This document shows, piece after piece, positions 46,495-56,915 of a DNA stretch of 64,000 bases. Each line of letters opens with the position of its first letter. The first letter of the stretch is position 1. Origin of the DNA: Warburgia ugandensis (lineage: Eukaryota > Streptophyta > Magnoliopsida > Canellales > Canellaceae); NCBI GenBank assembly GCA_035236585.1, contig CP141128.1, positions 28,549,618 to 28,613,617 of the forward strand, in the 5' to 3' direction. Below the pieces are notes generated by a model. The model worked only from the letters and a program-made list of their open reading frames with translations. It was not told the origin of the DNA and ran no database searches. Made by a program: the position numbers and the translations under genes.

Positions 46495-49347
46495 TGTGAT
46501 GACTTGGGTTTTATATGATGCAAATTTCATAAAAAGGCGAGATCTCTTGTTTTAGAAACATGAAATGCATGAAAATCCTTTTTTTTTTAAAAGTAATCTT
46601 GCGTATAAAACCCCGAGTGTCAAAACACATTTCCAAATCATATAGCCATGGCATAGTTTTAAATCAACTCTATTCCCAAGAAAGTGTTAGTTACAGCCCC
46701 AGCTATAGAGAATAACTACAATCAAGTAACATTCACTAAAAGATAAGGTAGGGGTTTACTTACTTGTACTTAATTTGGATGTTCTCTATCACGGGTGTAT
46801 CCTATCCTTAAGTGTTTTTTTGTATCTGAAAAATGTTAAGGATTGGATGAGTATACACTATACTCAGTAGGAGTCTATCCCTACTAGTTTTACAATGCAT
46901 GCTTTGTTTTAAACCATATGTTCTTTAAACCATGTGCATGTTTGGATACTCATGTTCAATATCGATATTAAAAGCCATTATCAAAATAGAATACTGACGA
47001 CTTAAAGAATCGCATAATCCAAGTTGAAAGTAACATAGATATCATGAAAATATACTATGATATGCATAAGATGCTCAACTGAATCCAGCTCATGGATCTA
47101 TGGTCGACCATACTCATTTCATGCCATATGCATGCAAGTAAATCCTCAAAAACATAGGGCACACTATGCCCACGACCTCATTGTCGTGTGATCCCCGGGT
47201 ACCTAGGGACACTCGGTCATTGCCTCCACGGGGCATATGACACTTCAACAGGTGCCGTGACACCAGTGGTAGTCCTCATTACCACATAGCAATCGAAGTA
47301 AGGACAAGCCTTCTTGGCATGGTACCCTTTCCACCTATAGTGGTAGAGGCTGGGAGGCCACCCCGAACCTCTCCGCATAACGCCTGCGAGCTTACTAGCC
47401 CAAAAGCATCTAAAGATAAAGCCAAAGCTCAATTATCGCAAATCATGCAATTTATGCAATCATTTTCAATGTCCTCTTTGGGTACCTCACACTACCTAGC
47501 CCTCACAACTGCATAACTAGCATCTTTTAGGCACTCTAGTGTCTTTTGGCAACCCTCGAGGATATGCAATCTTCGTAAATCAGGCAATTTATTCATTTCT
47601 TTTCAAGACATGCGACCAATGCATAAAAATCAGTTTATGCTAGCATCGTGTTTAAAGCCATAAAACATGAAGACACATTTGAATACTAGTTTTTACATTA
47701 ATTCAAAAGTAGGACATGTGCATAAGGATGTAACATAAGTTTATATGTCATAAAGATAGGACATGTAACTTAAAAACTTAAAACATGCATTAGAAAAGCA
47801 ACCATGACTCAAAACATGTAGTCTCAAAGCATCATGGGTTCTTTTTAAAAGTCTAATAGCGATAGGACACCTACTTAGTTTGATCGTGCTAGTCCCCTTG
47901 TCCTTGTATTCTTGGACATGGTTTAGGGGAAAAAGGTTAGCTTGGCCTATTTCTATAGGTTCTAGAATATTTTACCTCACTACTTAGACATTAAGGGTTC
48001 ATTCCCATGCCTAAGGGCCTCCTAAGGTCCCTAACTGGGCCTTAGTATAGTCAGGTTTGCAAAGGTTTAGTGGTCCCGCACCATTATCATAGTTTAAGGG
48101 TCATGCCAGCCTTAGATAGGGGCTTGATCAGATATTTTATGGTTTGATTGTGTCCGCGTAATTGATACGGACACAACGCCTCTCGTAGCACCCCAATCAG
48201 AGTCCTAGAACTCAAGTTATGAGCATTTTAGTGTTAAGAGTACATAGAAGGCCTAAAATGTCCCCGCGTCACCGTTCCCGGGACGCACGTGCGTCCTGGT
48301 AGAGTAGCGACCAGCCCGCACGTGCAGTCGCATGCTCTTGGGCTTCATTAGGCTACGCGTTTCGCTTACACAAAATGCATGGCGTCATCGGCGCGTTTTG
48401 GTTCTGTGGTGACCTGGGCATCCTCAGGATGCCCTGGTTCAACCCTGTCGAACCAGAACGCCCCAGGTACCTGCCCTGGGTCTATTATGCCTCCCTTGAG
48501 CCCCATTTTGCATGGTTTCTCATGCAAAAACTTAGGAAAATTCAACCTAAGACTAAGGGGGAGATGGGTTTGGAGTTGTTAAAGGCGTACCTAGTTCGTG
48601 GCTGGGTATTTTTCATGTTTTCTCCTCTTACCTACTTCTCCAAGATGGGTTTTTCCTAGGATTTTGGGTCTTGCCTGCTTTTCCAAGATGGGTTTTTCCC
48701 ACGGACACGCCTGTTGGTTTGCCTTTAACGCATTCGGCACATTTTGGTTCTGTGGTGTCCTCGGCGTCCGTTGGTTTGGAGTTTTTTAAGGCATACCTGG
48801 TTTGTGGCTGGGTATTTTTCACGTTTTCTCCTCTTGCCTACTTCTCCAAGATGGGTTTTTCCCACGGACGCACCCGTTGGTTTGCCTTTAATGCATTCGA
48901 CGCGTTTTGGTTCTGTGGTGACCTGAGGGGGAGATGGGTTTGGAGTTGTTTAAGGCGTACTTGGTTCATGGCTGGGTATTTTTCATGTTTTCTCCTCTTG
49001 CCTGCTTCTCCAAGATGGGTTTTTCCCACAGACATGCCCATTGGTTTTGCCTTTAATGCATTCGGCGCATTTTGGTTCTGTGGTGACCTGGGCGTCGTCG
49101 GGACACCCTGGTTTGACCCCGTCGAACCAGAACGCCCCAGGTACCTACCCTGGGTCTGTTGTGGCTCCCTAGAGCCCCGTTTTGCATGGTTTCTCATGCT
49201 AAAACTTAGGAAAATTCAACCTAAGACTGAGGGGGAGATGGGTTTGGAGTTGTTTAAGGCGTACTTGGTTCGTGGCTAGGTATTTTTCATGTTTTCTCCT
49301 CTTGCCTGCTTCTCCAAGATGGGTTTTCCCCAAAACGAGTCATTACA
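46495..49347 (-). mobile_element. Solo LTR B (2853 bp), a second Tekay-like family, inside A3
   Basis: The ends tgtgatgacttggg and cgagtcattaca give TG...CA termini. The flanking duplication is tcccg (46490-46494) and tccca (49348-49352), one mismatch at a CpG site. A4 (about 430-460) shows the uninterrupted target. Read on the minus strand the termini (tgtaatgactcg ... aagtcatcaca) resemble the A family, so minus is the likely orientation; the bodies differ. There is no internal region. B is richer in GC than its surroundings. A repeat-rich block fills 48380-49330. Confidence 0.85.
48380..49330. repeat. GC-rich complex tandem repeat inside LTR B
   Basis: Four copies of a block starting ggtttggagttgtt (48567, 48773, 48937, 49241) and running through gctgggtatttttca and ctccaagatgggttttt. 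Between them lie copies of ttttggttctgtggtg, and a ~168-bp block (48390-48557) is repeated at 49064-49231. Spacing is 206, 164 and 304 bp, so it is a higher-order, irregular array. The 202-codon open frame at 48671-49279 is a product of this repetition and of the high GC content. Confidence 0.85.
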
Positions 49348-50700
49348 TCCCATTGGGATGATGTGGTACGTGTACCACGCGCACAGAAACGCCCTGCATG
49401 GCGCATTTCCGTGCCATGTTTTGGAACTCGTTTTGGGGACTCGATCTGATCGGGCAATCGGACAGTCCATTCTGGACCATCCAATCAATTTCTCTCAATT
49501 GAGGGCCCAAAACTTAATAAAATTTCTTGAAACTTTTATGGTAGGGGTTTTGAGCCCTTCTAGATTCATTGGTATGGTCAGCTTTTCCATCCCAGCCCTC
49601 AATAATTAGGAATTGAAGGTTCTGATCTTTACTTTATTTTTACAATTTTTCACCCACATCAAATTACAGTAAAATAAAATTTTCATTAAACAATAATAAA
49701 TATGTCTAGGAAGTAGTTCTACCTACCTGATTGGAGAAAAACGTTGGTAATATAGTCCAATTTAAGAGAATACTAGTTTTGATGATAAGATAGCCCAAGA
49801 TCCACTTGTCTTATGATTTTCGTTATTTGAACCATTGGATTTTGAAATTTCTTTGGGCGTTTTGTAGCTAAGGTATGGTAGGAAATTTTATATAGTGAGA
49901 TCTATGATATTTGATCTGGAACAGAGTGCCTAATTGAATTTAGGTCTCTTGTTCCAATCTAGAGAGAGGAGAGAGAAAATGAAAGAGAGAGATCTTTTTG
50001 GAGTTTTGGGATTTTGGGAATGGATCTATGTATGGTTTTTGAGGAAAAATCAAGATAATTTCGTGAAAATTTTATGAACAATTTTAGAGGATTTTTGGGG
50101 GTGTATTTATAGGTATTTTGGGTCTTTTTTCATGATTATGTGTAATGATTATGGTTTATTTTTTTTTATTTAATTAGCATTGGATTCTCCACCTCCACCT
50201 TTTTCTCCACGACCAGTTGGTAATGCTTTGACTCATGCTTTCACATGGGCTGGTCATTGGATCCCTTTTTAGGTCCCTTATGGGCCCCATGTGGTCCCCA
50301 TATGGTGTATAAAGACCATTTTGCCCTTTATGTATAAAAAAATTAGGATTTATTCCGATGATCTCGGAATTGAGTGTACTTAGTGGCATTGGATTCGTAT
50401 TTCTCATCACATTCTAAATTTTGATGTCTCATATCTTGATTTTTGGGTAAAATAACTATTTTACCCTTTTGTCCATAAAATAAAGAAAATTAAGGATATT
50501 TCATCCGAATTCAGAATTTGTCATGCTTACAGTCATTCTGAAGGTTTTGCTGAGCTCAATTTCAATTATACATTTCTCATCCCTTGATTATACTTTTATA
50601 ACAAGTACATTCTAAATAATCCTAATATCCCAGCCTAGAATTTCTAAAACTCAAACTTTATTGATTTTCTCAATCAATTACAAAAATTGGGGTTATTACA

Positions 50701-50830
50701 ACATGTTACACTGCTTTAAACATGATGAATTATGTACACTATTAGGAATTAATGCAGAAAGAGACTTAGTGTTATTAGGAATTAATGCATGCAAGGGCAT
50801 CAATCTCAAAACCTTGAGCTAATGCCTTTA
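50701..50830 (+). repeat. End of C-type 5' LTR and deletion junction to gag
   Basis: After the acatg duplication, about 50 bases (catgaattatgtgtactatt in C against gatgaattatgtacactatt here) still match 59040-59090 of the 3' LTR. Then LTR similarity stops. The last ~450 bp of LTR, the primer site and the leader are missing, so a deletion joins LTR to gag. Confidence 0.6.
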
Positions 50831-52200
50831 GAACCAGAGGTTCAACAGCATGGGGTAAGAAACCAACTTCCTATCCCCGTGACTGCACCACCCGTAGAAG
50901 TCGAGAGCATATCTGTTAGAGTATTTTTTGTGCCCCTCTAACCTAATATCCCATCCTGTATAGGATTACCTCCAACTAATGTAGACAATTTCAAATTAAC
51001 TGGGAGTCATATAGTTACTCCCCACTTTTTATGGACGAGCAAAAGGACCCATACCTAAATATCAAGGAGTTTCTTGATATTTGTGCCACATTTAAGTTCT
51101 AAGTTTTTTTGAACACCTTGATTAGGCTTAGATTGTTACCATTCACGGTTAAGGATAAAGCCAAGTCATGGCTAAATTCCTTAGAGGTAGGTTTCATAAA
51201 CACATGGGACCAACTATTTAGGAAGTATTTGAATAATTTCTTTCTAGTTCACAAGACTAATGCCCTTCCTAAGGAAATTATCAATTTCCAAGAAAGTGAT
51301 GATGAATAGTATTATGAATACTAGAAACGGTGGAACAAACTTGTGTAGAAATGTCCACATCATGGATTCATGAAATACTAACAGATTCAATACTTATAAG
51401 CGGCACTGACACCTCAAAATAGACGAATGGTTAATGTCGCGAGTGGAGGGGCTCTCATGTTAAAAGATGAAAAAGAGGAGTGGGAGTTTTTTCAGACATT
51501 AGCAGATAATTCCTAGCCATGGGATTAATCTAGTAGAAGAGAGAGAAACAACCATCCTCCAAAGAAAGGAGGCCTATGTGAGATTGGAGTGCATACAGAT
51601 CTAGCTTACAAGCTCTACTTTGTACTAGAAAGAATGAATAAGTATGATGGGAGAGCGGAAAAACTTGAAACTATGTTTCATTCCCACATGGTTGCTACAT
51701 CTATTAAGCCTCCACAAGAGGTTTGTGCTCTTTGTTCAAGTCCAAGCCCATATAACCATAACTTGTCCATCAAACAGAGCACTGAACGATCCTAGCAAGA
51801 ACTCATATTGTGAGACCTACAATCCTGGATGGGTTAGGTATCCAAATTTTTCTTAGTTGAAGAACAACCATGATGGAGGACCATCTGTGAACTCTTCTCA
51901 CCAAAATTTCATAGAGTAACAGTTCCCTAGCAACCACTTAGCTTCTAATGACCTTAGCAACCAAAGAAGCATCTTTTGAGGAAATATATAATTACTAATT
52001 GAAACATCTTTGAAACAAAATGAATACAATAATAAATCTCTACACCAATTACAAAATCATAGTCAGCATTCTATCCATGTTGACTCTCAAGTCATAGCCA
52101 AGTTAGAAATACAAGTAAGCCAGTTGTCTGCTGCACTACAAGATAAGTGGAAAGGATTAGTTTCCTAGTGAGGACCTTATGTAGAACCACTCCCTTCACT
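50831..52200 (+). pseudogene. Element C gag remnant
   Basis: In-frame pieces match D1 gag in order: DPYLNIKEFLDICATF (51047 on), PFTVKDKAKSWLNSLEVG (51130 on), TPQNRRMVNVASGGALM (51410 on), ERMNKYDGRAEKLETMF (51630 on). The CCHC knuckle follows (C-x2-C from 51725), broken by a one-base frameshift before H-x4-C. Many stops are present. The C-terminal KLEIQVSQLSAAL (52090) is the last gag part. Confidence 0.85.
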
Positions 52201-53090
52201 GGAGTATGTTCTCTTACCCTATATGTAGCAACCACCTTTTATAGTTCTAAAGCCTTTACCTGACAATCTCAAATACTCTTACCTAGGACTAGATGAATCC
52301 TTACTTATTATAATAGCAATATATCTAGACAAAGAACATGAAGGAAAATTACTTCATGTTCTTACGGAACATAAGATTGCTCTAGGGTGAACTATAGTAG
52401 ACATAAAAGAGGTTAGTCTAGCTATGCGTATGCATGGGATTTTCCTTGAAGAAAATGGTAAATCATCCAAGGAAACTCCAAGAAGACTAAAACCCCACAT
52501 GAAGGATGTGGTAAGAGATGAAGTCCTTAAGCTTTTAGATGTTGGTGTGATCTACCCCATCTCTGATAGGACTTGGGTTAGCCCCATTCAGGTTGTACAC
52601 AAGAAATCTATTGTAACAATAATTAAGACTGAGAACAATGAGTTAGTACCCACACGCATGACCACCGCTTCAAGAGTTTGTATTGATTACTAGAAATTGA
52701 ACATGGTCACGAAGAAAGACCACTTTCCTCTTCCTTTTATTGACCAAATGCTTGAGAATTAGCTGTCCCTCGTTATTCCTTTCTTCTAAATGGTTATTTT
52801 GGCTATAATTGGATTCCTATAGCACCTAAGGATCAGGAGATGAACACCTTCATCTGCCATTTTAGGACCTTTGCTTACTGATGTATGCCTTTTGGACTAT
52901 GCAATGCTCTAGCCACTTTCCAAAGGTGTATATTGAACATATTTTCTAACATTGTAGAAAAGTTCTTAGAGGTGCTTATTGATGAATTCTCAGTATTAGG
53001 TCCTCCTCTGATGATTGCTTGTACCATTTGAAGTTAACGCTTGCAAGGTGTTCAGACAAAAATTTAGCATTGAATTGAGAAAAGTTTCAT
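52201..53090 (+). pseudogene. Element C reverse transcriptase remnant (protease missing)
   Basis: It begins with LKPLPDNLKYSYLGLDES (52235 on), which lies within ~110 bases of the gag end. D1 has about 1.1 kb with protease and linker here, so C has lost the protease. The open piece 52424-52693 holds IYPISDRTWVSPIQVVHKK. The active-site box, about 52985, reads L-I-D-E-F-S-V; the second catalytic aspartate is changed to glutamate. Confidence 0.88.
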
Positions 53091-53760
53091 TTTATGGTAC
53101 AAAATAGTATTATTCTAGGCCACATAATATCACACAATGGTATAGAGGTAGATAAGGTCAAATTGGATTTAATAGCTAATCTTCCTCCACTAAGGATGGT
53201 GAAAGAAATTTGCTTGTTTCTAGTTTGTGTTGGGTTCTATAGGAGATTCATCAAAGATTTCGACAAGATTGCCAAGCCCCTTTACAATTTTCTTACAAAG
53301 GAAGCTTCTTTTGATTTTGATGAGGATTGTAGAAAAGCATTTGAGTGTTTAAAAGCCAAATTGACCTTTGCACATATCATTCGACTGCTTGACTAAAGTG
53401 CACCATTTAAGATAATGTGTGATGCTTCGGACTACTCAATTGGGGATGTTTTGTGGCCATGTATAACAAATTTCCCCATGTGATATATTAAATGAGCAAA
53501 ACACTCAACAATGAACAACTCAACCATAGAAAAAGAGTTGTTGGGAATCATATTTGCATTGGATAAGTTTAGATCTTACTGGTTAGGATCTAAAGTTATA
53601 ATATGCTCTGATCATGCAACTCTGAAACACCTCCTTTATAAAATAGGATGCCAAACCTAGGCTGATCTGTCCAAAAATGTTGTAGTAGATCACTTATCTA
53701 GGTTAATGGTGGAGCATACTAGTGAAAATGTTCATATTACAGAAATCTTTTTGTATGAAC
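53091..53760 (+). pseudogene. Element C RT connection and RNase H remnant
   Basis: The open piece 53094-53396 has ILGHIISHNGIEVDK and FYRRFIKDFDKIAKPLY. RNase H follows with IMCDASDYSIG, then EKELLGIIFALDKFRSYW and SDHATLKHLL (53520-53640), then VVDHLSRL. Frameshifts and stops interrupt it. Confidence 0.87.
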
Positions 53761-55040
53761 AGTTAATGCACATTTTCCAATTACCTTGGAATGGAGATAT
53801 AGTTAACTATTTTGTTAGATGACAACTACCCAATCATTGGACAAAATAAGATAGAAAAATATTTATGACTAAGGTTCTATACTTCACTCGGGATGATACA
53901 TACTTATTTAAGTATTGCTCCAATCAAGTGATAAGGAGATGCATACCTAATAGTGAGCATAATGAAATCATCTCCTTCCATCATGATCATGCTTGTGGGG
54001 GCCACTTTAGCTCTAGAAAGATAGATGCAAAGATTTTGCAGTGTGGTTTTTATTGGCCCATTAACTTTTAAATATTCTCATGCTTACTGCATGACATGTG
54101 CTAGGTGATAAAGGTTAGGAAGTATAGGAAGGAAAAATATGATCCCTTAAAGCCCATGCTTGTTGTAGAATCTTTTGATGTTTGGGGCATAGATTTCATG
54201 GGGTCATTTCCTAATTCTTTTGGATATTTGTATAGCCTTGTGGGAATGTACTACATGTCCAAGTGGGTAGAGGCCACCGTGCAATACAAATGACTACAAC
54301 GTGGTGGTTAAAATTTTAAAGGAAAATATATTTGCAGGGCTTGGTACTCCACATGCCATAATTAGTGATGGAGACAAACACTTTTTCAAAATAAATGTTT
54401 AAAATCTTAATGAAAAAGTATGGTGCTAATCAGCGAATTGCTACCCCATATCACCCTCAGACTAGTGGGCAAGTAGAAGTGTAAAATAGAGAAATCAGGT
54501 GTATTCTAGAGAAGATAGTCAATCCAAATAGGAAAGACTAGTCTATTAGACTTAATGACACTCTATGGGCTTATCACACCACTTATAAGACTCCTATAGG
54601 CATATCACTATACCTCCTCGTCTATGGAAAGGTCTACTACTTACCAATAGAATTGGAACACAAGGCATATTGGACTATCAAAAAGCTAAATTTTGAGTTA
54701 GATGCTATTGGAATCCACAAAAAATTCCAATTCAATGAGTTGGATCAATTGAAAAAAGATGCATGTAAATTTGCACGTCTATACAAAGACTGGATGAAGG
54801 TTTACCATGATAGACCAATCTTAAGGATACTATTGGGATCCACGCAAAACTCCAATTCAATGAGTTGGATCAATTGAGAATAAATGCATATAAATTTGCA
54901 CGTCCATATAGAGACTAGATGAAGGTTTACCATGCTTGACAAATCTTAAGGAAGCCCTTCACACCTAGACAAAGGGTCTTATTGTATAACTCCAGGTTGC
55001 ATCTAATCCCAAGGAAAATTAGGTCTTGATGGACTGGTGA
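53761..55040 (+). pseudogene. Element C integrase remnant
   Basis: The HHCC zinc finger is recognisable at 53950-54100 (HHDHACGGHF and a late cysteine pair). The core shows VWGIDFMG (first catalytic Asp, ~54180), SKWVEA, a decayed ISDG, then PYHPQTSGQVEV. A distal part with KKLNFELDAIG follows. Within 54690-54900 a ~125-base segment containing ccaattcaatgagttggatcaattga occurs twice in tandem (about 54725 and 54850). The frame ends near 55040. Confidence 0.86.
54715..54960 (+). repeat. Tandem duplication in C integrase end (~125 bp unit)
   Basis: The block with ccaattcaatgagttggatcaattga, then taaatttgcacgtc and gatgaaggtttaccatg, is present twice, at about 54725-54820 and 54850-54945. D1 has a single copy, so this is specific to C. 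Confidence 0.8.
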
Positions 55041-56902
55041 AATCCTAAAAGTTAAAGGATAGATGATAAAACCTTTCCTAGAACAAATTAACCTTGAGGT
55101 AGAGGAAACAACATTAGGTGCATTGATTTAACCATGATCCACCTTAACATGGTCTAGAACACCTTGCACTCATCATCACATCTGGCTGAAGATGTAAAAC
55201 TTAGCTCTCACTGGGAGGTATCCTAGAAGTTTTTCAAATTTCAGTATTCTACATCATTCCATCATCATATAGGGTCCTATGCATTCCAAACATTGAGGAC
55301 AATATCTAGTTCAGGTTGGTTGGTGTAGATGTACAAATACACTTTGAATTTTTGTGTATTTTCATGTATGTTTCAGAATGAAAAAGGAAAAATTGAGGTA
55401 AAGTTCCTTTATTGTGACGAGAATTAGATTTTTAGAAATTTAGTTGTTCCACTACTTTAACCTCTTAATGAAAGTGCATATGGTTAGTTTTGCATGTTGT
55501 TCATGTTGAAGCATTTTATGAAAGTTATATCTTGAAAAATACTTACATGTAGCACATAGTCTAGACTAATAAAAAGGTATGACTTAGAGAACCTGAGGAA
55601 AATCAATAGAGACCTATAATCGAGAGAGTTTTAGATATTATCATCTTTCTGAGAGTTATAAGAAATTTCATATTTCATTCAATGTACAGAACTTTGTTTG
55701 ATCTTGTTATCTTTATTTTGATTAATTGCCAAGAATAAATAGGAGTAATAGCTTTCTTTCTAGAAAATTTGTTGAATTTGACATGCTTTAAGAAACCTAA
55801 GGAATGATATAGGCCATCCTTATTTAGCCTAGAGACATAGAACTTACCTAATAGATTATACCACTATTTAGCCCCTTGAGCTTATTATTAGGCCTTTTCT
55901 TTCTTAACATCACCTACATTAACCCAAAAAAATGTAGTAAAAACCCGTTCTCTATTTCAAAAAATGAGTAGAATTGGTAGAAAAAATTCAAAAAGGACAA
56001 AAAGTTAAAGAAGTGAAAAATACAAAAATTCATACAATGGAAAAGTCTAAAAGAAATCAAAAGAAAAGTGAAGAGGAATAAATATTAGAAATAGAGAAGA
56101 AAAATGGAAAGGAAAAGATAAGAGTACAAAAGATATTCACTTCAATATAGTCGATGTAAAGTTCTCGAACAATTAGAGGAAGTCCTCCACTCAATTTTGA
56201 AATTTTTGATCCCTATATCCTTCTTTTCTAGACCTATCCCAAGCCTAAATTTTGACCTAAGTAAAGATCTGTTGATGTTAAGAGGAAAATAGCCTTAAAG
56301 ATGATATAAAAAGAAAGAATCTAGGAAAACTACCCTTACTAATATTGGTAGTAACATCTATTCTTAAGGATGACATTCCTTTGTCTCTTTAGTGCTTATT
56401 TATGTGAACCATTAGCCTTATTGGATCCAGTCACTTAATGAGAGAAGTATGTTTAACCCCTTTCTCTAAGAGCTTGATTTTGAGAGTATACCTTTGAGAA
56501 TTGAGGTCAAAACATATTTCTAATAGATCTGAAGCATACCTAATTAGAAGTCTTGACTTATGTAACTGTACACACACATACACTTTGAGAAATAATAATA
56601 ATAAAATGACTTTGGCATGCGAAGAACCAGTAGAATTGTCATTCATCTATATTAAGTTATTAAAATTAGTAGAGCACTAATGGATGAGAATTGTCTGAGA
56701 TAAAATAAAGGCATCAACCTTATGAAAAGTTTTGGGTTTTTTGTAGTTAAAACCCTCACGAGACTAACTTGTACATTAGGGTTAACTTAGGGGTTTAAGG
56801 GCTTGTTGCATGTGTTAAGTGCAATCATGAGTACCTAAGAAAATGGTAACCACTTTGTTTTTCATGATTTTTCACATGTTTTTCTTTGGACTAGAGAAAT
56901 AC
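55041..56902 (+). other. 3' untranslated tail of element C
   Basis: About 1.9 kb without coding signal. Near 55215 the sequence ctcactgggaggtatcc recalls the tgggaggcaaccc motif that follows pol in Athila/Tat elements. The part from 55770 on aligns with the D1 tail. There is no env-like frame. Confidence 0.65.
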
Positions 56903-56915
56903 TGGTTGGGAGGTG
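56903..56915 (+). promoter_or_regulatory. Polypurine tract of element C
   Basis: tggttgggaggtg directly precedes the LTR start tgataagtg. The D1 counterpart on the minus strand is agttggggcttg (about 18569-18558). Confidence 0.6.

Larger units (their letters stand above)
38577..50700 (-). mobile_element. Solo LTR A3 (Tekay-like), itself split by A2 and B
   Basis: The termini are tgtgacgacttggg at the left and ggggttattaca at the right, the reverse complements of the A-family ends. A perfect 5-bp target duplication acatg lies at 38572-38576 and 50701-50705. LTR sequence is 38577-40532, 44956-46494 and 49348-50700, about 4.84 kb after removing A2, B and their duplications. No internal region is present, so it is a solo LTR. 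It landed in the 5' LTR of element C; the C-LTR sequence reads across the empty site. Confidence 0.92.

Noticed and set aside
48671..49279. 202-codon open frame on the plus strand, the longest in the window
   Set aside because: It lies wholly within the tandem repeats of LTR B, repeats its own peptide segments, has equally long frames on the opposite strand and shows no domain.
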